Below are positions 1 to 9,557 of a stretch of DNA of 64,000 nt, piece after piece. The position numbers were made by a program, and so were the translations under genes. The DNA is from Boesenbergia rotunda (taxonomy: Eukaryota; Streptophyta; Magnoliopsida; Zingiberales; Zingiberaceae). How positions within the stretch are numbered: the stretch's first letter is position 1; the number at the start of each line of letters is the position of its first letter. The stretch is taken from the NCBI GenBank assembly GCA_024364735.1, contig JAGFNQ010008267.1, forward strand, positions 1 through 64,000, written 5' to 3'. The notes beneath the pieces were generated by a model that ran no database searches, was not told where the DNA came from, and saw nothing but the letters and a program-made list of their open reading frames with translations.

Positions 1-21
1 GGTTTGAATACAATTTGAGGA

Positions 22-560
22 TCATGAAGCGCGACACATTCCCAATTCCCGTCTTAGGAAACTAAATTCACTCTCGGGAAGTGGTTTAGTGAAAATGTCA
101 GCTAGGTTTGACTTTGACTCTACATGTGAGAGTATGATGTTCCCCCTAGCTACATGATCTCTAATGAAGTGGTGTCTTACCTCAATATGTTTTGTCCTAG
201 AATGATGGACCGGATTCTTGGTTAAGTTAATTGTGCTAATGTTATCACATAACACTTGCACACCCTTGTAACTCAATCCATAGTCCTCTAAGGTGTGGAT
301 CATCCACAACAATTGTGATATACTCTCTCCATGGCGATATACTCTGCCTCGGTAGTGGAAAGAGCAACACAATGTTGCTTCCGACTCGACCAACTTACTA
401 GAGACGATCCAAGAATTGGCAGCCCCCACTAGTGCTTTTTTCGGTCCAACTTACATCCAGCGTAGTCGGAATCCGTATAGCCCATCAAATCAAAAGATTC
501 GTACGGGATACCAAAGACCTACACCAATTGTGCCCTTGAGATATCTCAAAATTCGCTTAA
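22..560 (-). pseudogene. pol: Copia RNase H C-terminal part (A1 pol end), frameshifted
   Basis: Frame 22-429 encodes the end of a copia RNase H, recognisable by SISQLLWMIHTLEDYGL, VLCDNISTINL, KNPVHHSRTKHIEVRHHFI and the closing LADIFTKPLPE motif. The same protein in A2 (11776-12675) is continuous and carries the upstream catalytic block YTDSDYAGCKLDRKST. In A1 that block falls in the stretch around 430-560 and is out of frame, and a second small shift lies near 330-390. RNase H would degrade the RNA strand of the RNA-DNA hybrid during reverse transcription. The broken frame makes this copy non-functional. Confidence 0.85.
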
Positions 561-943
561 CAGCAATTAGGTGAGATTCCTTGCACAGACTTGATACCTA
601 GCGCACATCCTACAGCAAATAGTATATCTGGTCGACTAGCTGTGAGGTATAGCAAACTACCTATCATGCTTCGATATTGAGTTAGATCAACGGGTTTACC
701 ACTCTCATCATTATCTAATCTTGTGTTTGTAGCCATGGGAGTGGTTACCTCTTTCGAATCACTCATATTGAATTTTCGAAGCATTTCATGTGTATACTTT
801 GATTGGTGCACATGGATACCATCGCGAGTTTGCTTGATTTCAAGTCCGAGGAAGAAAGTCAACTCTCCCACTAGACTCATTTCAAACTCACTCTCCATGT
901 GTCCGATAAATTCACGTAAATAGCCCTTGTGTTTGAGCCACAA
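557..943 (-). pseudogene. pol: Copia reverse transcriptase C-terminal part, frameshifted from the main pol ORF
   Basis: This frame continues the reverse transcriptase after the YVDD box: KGYLREFIGHMESEFEMS, LTFFLGLEIKQT, and TASRPDILFAVG, which is the copia RT C-terminus. It overlaps the upstream pol ORF because one base is missing in the codon run after CGSN (around 920-930) relative to A2. It ends when the frame is lost again near 557. This shift and the one in A2 (about 11807) are at different bases, so the two copies were inactivated independently here. Confidence 0.85.
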
Positions 944-3141
944 ATTATGTCATCGACATATACTTGGGCTACAAATATATTGTCACCATCTCTTCGTAGA
1001 AATAGTGTAGGGTCTATTTGACCTCTAACGAAACCCTTTCCAATCAAGAATGTCGACAACCGCTCATACCAAGCCCGGGGTGCTTGTTTAAGGCCATAGA
1101 GTGCCTTCTTGAGCTTGTACACGTGGTTTGGATATTCGGTACTCTCAAACCCCGGAGGTTGTTCGACATAGACTTCTTCCCTAATCAAACCATTTAGGAA
1201 GGCCGATTTGACGTCCATTTGAAATAATTTGAAGCCTCGATGTGCTGCAAATGCAAGCATCAATCGGATGGACTCTAATCGTGCCACGGGAGCATAAGTC
1301 TCATCATAATCAAGACCTTCAACTTGACTGTAGCCCTTGGCTACCAAGCGTGCCTTGTTTCTAATGATTTCTCCCTTGTGGTTTAATTTGTTTTTGAAGA
1401 CCCATTTAGTTCCAATAATGGTGGTCTTCTTAGGCCTAGGGACTAAGTCCCAAACCTGACTCCTCTCAAATTGACCTAGTTCATCTTGCATCGCGATAAT
1501 CCAATCGGGATCATTTAATGCTTCATCAATTTTTCTAGGTTCAATTTCGGAAATTAGAGCAACTTCATTAGCCTCATTCCGGAAGAATGATCTAGTCCTA
1601 ACCCCTTGATGGATGTCTCCAACAATTTGGTCTTGGGGATGACTAGAGGCTAGTCTCGTTTGCCTTGGTGTTGGTGGTGCTTCTTGAATAGGTTCACTAG
1701 ACACAAATTCAGCCTCAGGATCCGGCTGATCAATGAGTTGTCTAGGCTCACCGTCATCAGACTCATCACCATCAACAACACTTGGAGTTTCTTTCAAACT
1801 TAGTCTCCTAAGTTCAAGTTGAGCTCCTCCTACATTTTCTGATTGGTCAATTGATTTTGGAATTTCCTCAAAAACCACATCAGAAGACTCTTCAACTAGT
1901 CTAGTTCTCTTGTTGTAGACTCGGTAGGCTTTACTAACGAGGGAGTACCCGACTAGTATCCCTTCATCAGCTTTTGCCGTGAACTTTCCAAGGTGATCCT
2001 TGGTGTTTAGGATGAACACCTTACAACCAAACACCCTAAGGTGTTTAACCGTAGGTGGTTTCCCAAACCAAAGTTCGTGGGGAGTCTTTCCTAAAAACCT
2101 ATGGATGAGAACTCGATTTTGCACATAGCAGGCTGTATTTACAGCTTCAGCCCATAAGTAACTCGGGAGTGAGTACTCATTAAGCATACTTCGTGCAGCC
2201 TCTTGAAGAACACGGTTCTTCCTCTCTACAACACCATTTTGTTGTGGTGTTCTAGGAGTAGAGAACTCATGCCTATAACCCTTATCTTGACAAAATTCTA
2301 GAAACCTTTGGTTTTGAAATTCACCTCCATGATCACTTCTTATTGTCTTAATTGTTGATGATTTCTCATTTTCAACCCTTCTACAAAAAGAAATGAAAAT
2401 ATCTAAGGTTTGATCCTTATGTTTTAAAAAGTAAGTCCAAGTATATCTAGTAAAATCATCAATGATAACAAAGCAATATCTACTTCCATTTAATGATATG
2501 ATGGTACTACAATCAAATAGATCCATGTGAAGTAAATCTAAAGCATTGGAAGTACTTACAGTGCTTTTACCTTTATGTGCAGATTTTGTTTGCTTACCCA
2601 TTTGACACGCATCACATAATTTATCTTTTCCATACTTGATGCTTGGTAAGCCTCGAACTAGTCCCTTGTTGGCCAACTTCCGGATGTTCTTCATGTTCAC
2701 ATGTGCTAGTCTCCGGTGCCAAAGAGTGGACTCTTCTTCTTTTGACATGAAACACTTAGCAAAAGCATTAGTAGCACTTTTAAATGAAACTTGATAAATA
2801 TTGTCTACTCTTGCTCCTACTAGTACCGTGTCCAAGGTGTCATTTTGTCTAACTAGACATTGACTTGGTTGGAAGTCAATTGTGTAACCCGTGTCACACA
2901 ATTGACTGACACTTAGGAGATTAAACTTCATCCCCTTGACTAGAAGGACATTTGAGATTCTAAGACATTCGGATATTTGAATGTCTCCTATTCCTATGAC
3001 CTTAAGGCTACCATTGTTACCAAATGATACATTACCTCTACTCTTCTTGTGAAATGTGGTAAATAATGATCTATCCCCGGTCATGTGTTTGGAGCATCCA
3101 CTATCAACGAACCAAGTTGATAGATGCTCCCCCTCAATCAT
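877..3141 (-). pseudogene. pol: Sirevirus pol: protease, GAG-pre-integrase, integrase, reverse transcriptase (A1)
   Basis: A 754-residue open stretch. Protease: FVDSG with the catalytic Asp at residue 13. GAG-pre-integrase: LWHRRLAHVNM near residues 140-150 and CDACQMGKQTKSAHK near 174-188. Integrase: D207 (HMDLFD), D270 (IRSDHGGEF) and E306 (QQNGVVERKN), which fits D,D(35)E. RT: TKWVFKNKL, RLVAKGYSQVEGLDYDETYA, QMDVKSAFLNG and the YVDD box near residue 728. Translation opens at an ATG that follows the gag UAG by one codon, in the same frame. The ORF ends by frameshift just after the YVDD box, so the enzyme set is incomplete although all visible catalytic residues are present. This is the best preserved copia pol in the window. 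Confidence 0.93.
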
Positions 3142-3147
3142 AACCTA
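3139..3147 (-). other. gag-pol boundary: in-frame UAG, one codon, then AUG (A1)
   Basis: On the minus strand gag ends in TAG, followed by GTT and then ATG of the pol frame, all in one reading frame. The identical arrangement occurs in A2 at 9549-9557. Either UAG readthrough or termination-reinitiation could express pol. Stop-codon suppression is reported for soybean SIRE1, but at the pol-env boundary; its use here is my inference. Confidence 0.6.
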
Positions 3148-4068
3148 CACAATTCGAAAAATAGAAGTCTTAGGTACCCAAACCTTGGGACCTAAAGCAT
3201 CAACTAAGCATGACTTTGGCACCCATGCCTTGACAACTTTCTTTTGGATTTTGGGTGTCCTAGATTGTCTCATGTCAGTCCTAGACATGAGAGATACAAA
3301 AGAGGGTTCCTTAGGGCGGTACCCAATACCGGCCCTATTGTAAACCGCTCTTTGGGCATTTAAAATCATATCTAAGGTCTTAGAGCTATTTGAGAATTTC
3401 CCAAGAATATTCTTGAGCTTCTCAACTTCACTCTTCAATGATTGGTTTTCCTCCACTAACTCATTATCATGCAAATCACTGATTTCCTCAACCTTAGAGG
3501 ATTTCAAGCTTACAATCTCATGTTTCAAAGATTTAATTTCATCTTCTAGTAATTCAACATGCAAGTCATCAATGTTATCATCCCTAGAAGCTTTCAATTG
3601 ATCAATCTCTAATTGCAATGCTTTAACTTTGTTTTTGGATTTCTTAAGCATACTAGTTAAACATGCAATTGCTCTATAACATTTTTCAAGCTCGGGAGAA
3701 GTTACCTCTTCATCATCCGAAGATGATGAAGCCGCGTTTGAGGAGCTTGAAGATTCTTCACTGCTCTCCTCTCCAAGAGCCATGAGAGCCACTTGCCTTG
3801 TGCTCTTCTCCTCCTTCTCATCATCGGATGAACTAGAAGATGACTCATCCCAAGAAGCCTTCAAAGCTTTCTTCTTCTTCTTGGATTTCTCTTCTTTTCT
3901 TTTAGGTTTCTCCTCCTTCTTAAGCTTCGGACATTCATTCTTGAAATGCCCTTTCCTACCACACTCAAAGCAAGATGCATTATTCTTATCAAGCTTGAAT
4001 TCACTAGTGTTACCTCTCCTTTTGAAACGTCGGTCTCTTCGCATCATCCTCCGCACGAAGTTCGCCAT
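3145..4068 (-). pseudogene. gag: Sirevirus gag C-terminal part with zinc knuckle (A1)
   Basis: 307 residues in frame. Near the start is a basic stretch, then a CCHC zinc knuckle CFECGRKGHFKNEC (CX2CX4HX4C) that would bind the packaged RNA. A Lys-rich run, a Ser/Asp/Glu-rich acidic stretch and a predicted coiled coil follow (CYRAIACLTSMLKKSKNKV and repeated LxxEIxxLK units). The C-terminus KVWVPKTSIFRIV is shared with A2. The upstream half of gag is in another frame (ORF 4044-4852), so gag is split by a small indel in the Ser-rich linker. Confidence 0.88.
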
Positions 4069-4852
4069 TTCGGATGAAGAGGAGCCACTGCCATCTTCCT
4101 CGAGTTTGACTCGGATTCGGAGGAGGATGAAGATGATGAAAGATCCTTCTCCTTCTTCTTCTCCTTCTTCTTCTTGTTGATCCGGTCCCCTGCAACTAAG
4201 GCAATCCCCTTCTCCTTGGGGCCTTTGTTAGCCATCTCATGCAATTCCATCTCACAAAATAAATCATCTAACTTTACAATAGATAAATCCTTGGATACTT
4301 TGTAGGCATCCACCATGGATGACCACAAAGCATTCCTTGGAAATGCTTTCAAGACATACCTCACAAGGTCGCGATTCTCGACCTTTTCATCAATTGAATG
4401 AAGTCCATTAAGAACTTCCTTGAACCGGCTATGGAGCTCACTTACCGACTCATTCTCCTTCATGGAGAGATTTTGAAGTTGATTGAGGAACAAGTCCCTC
4501 TTTGCAATCCTCGAGTCTCGGGTGCCTTCATGGAGCTCTATGAGTTTGTTCCACAAGTCTTTTGCACTTGTGAAGGGACCAACCTTGATGAGTTGGTCTT
4601 TGTTCATGCCACATTGTAGAGTGACAACCGCCTTAGCGTCGGCTTCACTTTTCCTTGTTTGTTCGGCAGTCCACCGCGAAGATTCGAGTTCCTTGCCTTC
4701 ATCATCCTTAGGAGGGATGAATCCTTCCTTCACCGCGAACCACGTATGGATATCCATCTTCAAATAGTATTCCATTTTTGATCTCCAATATTGGAAGTCG
4801 GCGCCATCAAAGAATGGGATCGGGTGGTGGAGAAGCCTTCTCTCAAAGCCAT
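4044..4852 (-). pseudogene. gag: Sirevirus gag N-terminal part (A1), frameshifted near its start
   Basis: Encodes the copia gag core (UBN2-like): FFDGADFQYWRSKMEYYL, TWFAVKEGFIPP, LQCGMNKDQLIKVGPFTSA, then LHEGTRDSRIAKRDLFLNQL and the helical region through LFCEMELHEMANKG. By alignment with A2 the natural start is the ATG at 4850-4852, but a one-base loss near 4816 puts the first dozen codons out of frame with the rest. The open frame that reaches upstream to 4958 only crosses the primer site and LTR end, so I do not use it as the start. Gag forms the virus-like particle in the cytoplasm. Confidence 0.87.
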
Positions 4853-4896
4853 CTTGTTGAAATCTCTCGGTAGTTAAGCCGTGTACAGAGCCCCTT

Positions 4897-4908
4897 GCTC
4901 TGATACCA
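4897..4908 (-). other. Primer-binding site of A1 (initiator Met-tRNA)
   Basis: The minus strand reads TGGTATCAGAGC, complementary to the 3' end of plant initiator Met-tRNA, and sits two bases from the LTR end. It sets the LTR 3' boundary at 4911. Confidence 0.95.
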
Positions 4909-5908
4909 CTTGTTGGGAACGAGATGGCTATAGAGGGGGGGTGAATATAGACAACCACTTTTTCCTTCGAAACTTATCACGATTTCTGCAACTCAAGTAT
5001 CAGTAGCACAGCGGAAAGAGTAGAAAACAGAGTGTGCAGAAAAACAAAACGCAAGCAAAACAAACACGACTAGCAAGATCGCTAACAAGGAGGGTTTACA
5101 AGGTTCGGGGATAACTTGCCTCTACTCCTTGGCGTGCCCTTGAGGTGGGCGATCCCTTGATCGTCGGCAGATCAAGCCCCGGTTAATACCGGATATGAAG
5201 CAACCTCCTTCTCGGTGGAGAAACCTCCCCACAGTGTGTTTCAAACAATGATATAGAATGAGCACAATGAAACAACAACAACAAGGATCATACTCAAACA
5301 CGTAGCAAGGACAAAACACAGCAAGCTTCCTAGACCTCCACCCAGTGGCGACCTCACGCAGACCCCTGCTTCGTGTCTTCCGACTGTCGGACTCCAAGCC
5401 TCTTGTTTTCTCCTTCAAGCGCTCAAGTATGATGATTGCTCCTCAATAGCTTGCTTAGAATGGTTGAAGAACTCAAGAACAGCAAGCTTGTTACACAGGA
5501 ACTCAGGAGCACGAAAGACTGAAGAACTCGTTACTAACTCTCCTTCTCGTGTTCCTTTTTGTTTCTCCGCCAAGCGACAAGTGACAACATCTCTGTAGCT
5601 CCCAGCTACTCATCTGCCAACGCCAGCCTCTACTGAGCTATCTCTGGACTCACTGAGCTCCCCTCAGTCGAGCTCCAGTCTTAGCTCCAGTCTGTAGCTC
5701 GCCGTTGCAACCTGAGATGAGAAAGCGACAAACCTGCTCCAAGGAAAGCACTCTTTGACTTCTCCTTGAGTGTTTGAATCCTCCCCTGTCACCTGAAACT
5801 CAATCAGAGCATTAGAGCAGTAGCATATCAAATATCAGAAACATACATCAGCAAATCAGATACGATCAGACGCTCTGACCACGTCTGTCAGTGAAATTTG
5901 AATTAAAG

Positions 5909-6410
5909 TGATCGGTCACCGGACCGATCCAGAGTGTGTGGATCGGTCACCAGATCGATCCACTGCTTTGCTGGGATTCCCAGCTCTCGCAGCTATACAC
6001 GCCTGATCGGTCCCAACCGATCAGGGTGAAGCCTGATCGTCACCAGATCGATCAGAAGGATCCTGATCGGTCACCCAGATCGATCAGGGCAGATGAACAG
6101 TAATTTTTTAATCAAATCCAAGATCCCTGATCGGTCACCAGATCGATCCAAGACTTTGATTAGCAAGGGAACTCACTCACCGTTTGCTCCCTGATCGGTC
6201 ACCAGACCGATCAGGAGCAAGACAGCAAGGAAGCAGCCTGCTCCCTGATCGGTCACCGGTCCGATCAGGAGCCACACAGTAGATTCCCAATCTCACTGTG
6301 CGCTCCCTGATCGGTCACCAGTCCGATCAGACATAGCTGGATCGGTCACCAGACCGATCCACTAAGGAGCAGCGTGCCAATGTCCCTGATCGGTCACCAG
6401 ACCGATCCAG
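5909..6410 (-). repeat. Array of GATCGGTC...GACCGATC palindromes in A1 LTR
   Basis: About eleven degenerate copies of an inverted repeat of type GATCGGTCACCGGACCGATC, 8-bp arms around a 4-bp centre, separated by 10-40 bp of unrelated sequence. Some copies carry a mismatch in one arm. The same word is used in the A2 LTR and in the A2 internal region. Confidence 0.9.
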
Positions 6411-6418
6411 TGACTCAA

Positions 6419-6800
6419 CCCTAGCCCTCCAAGCTAGGAATTCATCCACCTTAGCCCTCCAAGCTAAGGATTTTTCAATCTAACTCTCCAAGTTGGGAAT
6501 TTGCACCTAACCCTCCAAGTTAGGACTTTTCACCTAGCCCTCCAAGCTAGGACTTTTCACCTAGCCCTCCAAGCTAGGACTTTTCACCCAACTCTTCCGA
6601 GTTAGAACATCATCCAACCTAGCCCTCCAAGCTAGGCACCTGACCCTCCAAGCCAGGACTTTTTCACCTAATTCTCCAGGATGGGAATTTGCACCTAACC
6701 CTCCAAGTTAGGACTTTTCACCTAGCCCTCCAAGCTAGGACTTTTCACCCAACCCTTCTGAATTAGGACTTTTCCAACACCTAGCCCTCCAAGCTAGGAT
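6419..6800 (-). repeat. Array of mini-hairpins in A1 LTR
   Basis: Roughly fifteen units of about 23 bp, each a short inverted repeat around a CCTCCAA loop: CCTAGC/GCTAGG, CCTAAC/GTTAGG and related stems. Both arms often change together between units. Confidence 0.85.
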
Positions 6801-6806
6801 TTTCCA

Positions 6807-7045
6807 CACCTAACCTCCCAGGTTAGGATTCTCCATATCATGCCTAATCCTCGATCAGGACTTAATCATAATCATCATAATCATCACACCTAACCTCCCA
6901 GGTTAGGGTTTTCCATATCATGCCTAATCCTCGATCAGGACTTAATCATAATCATCATAATCATCACACCTAACCTCCCAGGTTAGGGTTTTCCATATCA
7001 TGCCTAATCCTTGATCAGGACTTAATCATAATTATCATAATCATC
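6807..7045 (-). repeat. Three tandem 80-bp units in A1 LTR
   Basis: Three consecutive copies with an exact 80-bp period (the word CACCTAACCTCCCAGG recurs at 6807, 6887 and 6967), ending in ATCATAATCATC-type simple sequence. The A2 3' LTR has a single copy at the same place (about 16225-16300), so this is an expansion private to A1. Confidence 0.85.
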
Positions 7046-7105
7046 CTTCTAAACTAAAATCGTTGTCAACACCAAAACAACAATCAGGGCCAGACTGCAT
7101 CAACA

Positions 7106-7789
7106 GCTGTGTGGAGAAGACTTAAGCGCTGGTTGTGAGAAGTCTTCAAGCACTGCGAATCAGTTTGGCTGTGTAGTTTTTGTGTGGCTTGCTGCGTGCT
7201 TATGATCTTACTGTTCCATCATTCCTTAGCAAGCTCTTGAGATCTGAGAAGCTACCACTCCTTGCTTGAGCACTTGGTGGAAGGAACAAGAGGCTTGAAG
7301 TCCAACAGCGAGAAGACACGGAGAAAGGGATTCTTGCGTGAGATCGTCGCTGGGTGGAGCTTGGAGAAGCCTGCTGTGTTCTTGTCTTCACTAGTGCTAA
7401 GTAAGATCTTTCTTGTGTTTCATTGTGCTTAAACATATATCTGTGATTGAAACGCTGTGGAGAGGTTTCTCCACCGAGAAGGAGGTTGCTTTCTATCCGG
7501 TGTTAACCGGGGCTTGATCTGCCGACGATCAAGGGATCGCCCACCTTAAGGGCACGCCAAGGAGTAGGGGCAAGTTATCCCCGAACCTTGTAAACCCTCC
7601 TCATTAGCGATCCTGCTAGTTGTGTTTGATTGCTTTCGTTTTCTATTTTTGTTTTCTACACTTATCTGTTTCCATTGTTTCTTCCGCTGTGCTACTGATA
7701 AATTTTAGTGCAGAAATTCTATAAGTCTTTAAGTCCAAGTGTTTGGCTATATTCACCCCCCCCCCTCTCTAGCCATCCGGGTTCCAACA
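7106..7789 (+). repeat. 5' LTR remnant of A2 (R/U5 part)
   Basis: Matches 17591-18276 of the A2 3' LTR closely, including TTCCGCTGTGCTACTG about 100 bp before the end, the C-tract (about 7756-7765) and the terminal CCAACA. The missing U3 part was separated from it by insertion of A1. Confidence 0.92.
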
Positions 7790-7791
7790 AG

Positions 7792-7803
7792 TGGTATCAG
7801 AGC
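7792..7803 (+). other. Primer-binding site of A2
   Basis: TGGTATCAGAGC two bases after the LTR end; initiator Met-tRNA type. Confidence 0.95.
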
Positions 7804-7847
7804 TTGGGGCTCTGTTTTTGCGGATTAACAACTGAGAGCTATAACCC

Positions 7848-9551
7848 ATGGCATTGAGAGAAGGATTTTCCACCACCCGACCTCCTTTCTTTGATGGCGC
7901 TGATTTCCAATATTGGAGATCAAAGATAGAGTATTACTTGAAGATGGACATCAACACTTGGTTCGCGGTGAAGGAGGGTTTCACTCCTCCTAAGGATGAT
8001 GAAGGCAAGGAACTTGAATCATGGCGGTGGACAGCCGAACAAACTCGGAAGAGTGAAGCCGACGCGAAGGCGGTTGTCACTCTACAATGCGGGATGAACA
8101 AAGACCAACTCATCAAGGTTGGTCCTTTCACAAGTGCAATGGACTTGTGGAACAAGCTCATCGAACTTCATGAGGGCACCCGAGACTCAAGAATCGCCAA
8201 GAGGGATTTGTTTCTTAACCAATTACAAAATCTCTCCACGAAGGAAAATGAATCGGTAAGTGAGCTTCATAGCCGGTTCAAGAAAGTCCTCAATGGGCTT
8301 CATTCAATTGATGAAAAGGCCGAGAATCGCGACCTTGTGAGGTATGTACTAAAAGCATTTCCAAGGAATTCTTTGTGGTCATCCATGGTGGATGCCTATA
8401 AAGTAACCAAGGACTTATCAATTGTTAAGCTAGATGATTTGTTTTGTGAGATGGAATTGCATGAAATGGCTAACAAAGGCCCCAAGGAGAAGGGGATTGC
8501 TTTAGTTGCAGGGGATCGATCCAATAAGAAGAAGAAGGAGAAGGAAGTCTCCTCATCTTCATCCTCTTCCGAATTCGAGTCCGATTTTGAAGAAGATGGT
8601 AGCGGCTCCTCATCCTCCGAAATGGCAAACTTTGCAAGAAGGATGATGAGAAGGGGTCGGCGCTTCAAGGGTAAAGGTAATCCTAGTGAAGCTAAACTTG
8701 ATAAGACTAATGCTTCTTGCTTTGAGTGTGGTAGGAAAGGGCATTTCAAGAATGAATGCCCAAAGCAAAAGAAGAAGGAGGAGAGATCCAAAAGGAAAGA
8801 AGAAAAATTGAAGAAGAAGAAGAAGGCTTTGAAGGCTACTTGGGATGAATCCTCTTCAAGCTTATCCGATGAAGAGAAGGAGGAGAAGAGCACAAGGCAT
8901 GTGGCACTCATGGCATTGGGAGATCAAGAGAGCAGTGATGAATCTTCCAACTCCTCAAACACTGCTTCATCATCTTCGGATGATGAAGAGGTAACTTCTC
9001 CCGAACTTGAGAAATGTTATAGAGCTATTGCATGTTTAATCAATATGCTAAAGAAGTCAAAAAATAAGGTCTAAGCATTGCAATTAGAAATTGATCAATT
9101 GAAATTATCTAGGGATGATAACATTGATGACTTACATGTTGATTTGTTAGAAGATGAGATTAGGTCATTAAAACTTGAGATTGACCAATTGAAATCCTCT
9201 AGGGTTGAGGATATAGATGATTTGCATGATGATTTTCTAGTAGAAGAGAACAAATCATTCAAGAGTGAAGTTGAGAAACTCAAGAATATTCTTGAGAAGT
9301 TCTCAACTAGCTCTAAGACCCTAGACATGATCTTGAATGCCCAAAGGGCAGTCTACAATAGGGCCGGTATTGGTTATCGACCCAAAGAACCTTCTTTCGT
9401 GTCCTTGATGTCTAGGACTGATATGAGACAATCTAGGACACCCAAGGTTCAAAAGAAAGTTGTCAAGGCATGGGTGCCTAAGTCTTGTTTAGTTGATGCT
9501 TTAGGTCCCAAGGTTTGGGTACCTAAAACATCTATTTTTCGAATTGTGTAG
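7848..9551 (+). pseudogene. gag: Sirevirus gag (A2), one nonsense codon
   Basis: Starts at ATG 7848 (MALREGFST), 45 bp after the primer site, and stays in one frame to the TAG at 9549-9551, apart from TAA at 9072-9074 (an AAA codon in A1). Domains: UBN2-like gag core FFDGADFQYWRSKIEYYL through LFCEMELHEMANKG (about residues 14-215); Ser/Glu-rich linker; zinc knuckle CFECGRKGHFKNEC (about 285-300); Lys-rich and acidic stretches; after the nonsense codon, coiled-coil repeats (LEIDQLK, LEDEIRSLKLEI) and the conserved end VWVPKTSIFRIV. If translated the product stops before the coiled coil. Confidence 0.92.
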
Positions 9552-9557
9552 GTTATG
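9549..9557 (+). other. gag-pol boundary: in-frame UAG, one codon, then AUG (A2)
   Basis: TAG GTT ATG in one frame, identical to A1. Preservation of this exact junction in two copies that differ at many other bases suggests it belongs to the family and is not a decay mutation. Confidence 0.6.

Larger units (their letters stand above)
1..7105 (-). mobile_element. Sirevirus A1 (Ty1/copia), 3' part outside window
   Basis: A minus-strand Sirevirus-type element. Read from its 5' end it has a 2195-bp 5' LTR (7105 down to 4911), an initiator-Met-tRNA primer site, gag, then protease, integrase, reverse transcriptase and RNase H, in the copia order. RNase H ends near position 22; the env-like region and 3' LTR would lie left of the window. 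gag and pol are broken by several small indels, so it is not autonomous as read. Its LTR 5' end (TGTTGATGCAGT on the minus strand) abuts, at 7106, sequence equal to the inside of the A2 LTR, so A1 probably inserted into the A2 5' LTR. The TSD (7106-7110, GCTGT, on this side) cannot be confirmed because the other end is not visible. Confidence 0.9.
4911..7105 (-). repeat. 5' LTR of Sirevirus A1
   Basis: 2195 bp, minus strand, beginning TGTTGATGCAG and ending CCCAACA. In LTR order it holds three 80-bp units, an array of mini-hairpins, an array of GATCGGTC palindromes, a long R/U5 part similar to the A2 LTRs, a TTTCCGCTG motif (plus-strand 5011-5017 region) and a G-tract on the plus strand (C-tract on the sense strand) 15-30 bp before the end. 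The A2 3' LTR at 16185-18276 is the same family. Confidence 0.92.

Noticed and set aside
4853..4958. Upstream start for A1 gag at 4958
   Set aside because: The added codons run through the primer site and LTR end; A2 and B place the start at MALREG or MAMQEG.
5909..6800. Regularly spaced short repeats resembling a CRISPR array
   Set aside because: Units are degenerate, spacing is irregular, the repeats lie inside an LTR of a plant retrotransposon, and the same arrays recur in sister LTRs.
8396..8911. 171-residue minus-strand frame opposite A2 gag (parallel at 3782-4180 in A1)
   Set aside because: Antisense of the Ser/Lys/Glu-rich gag stretch, which by composition leaves the opposite strand open.
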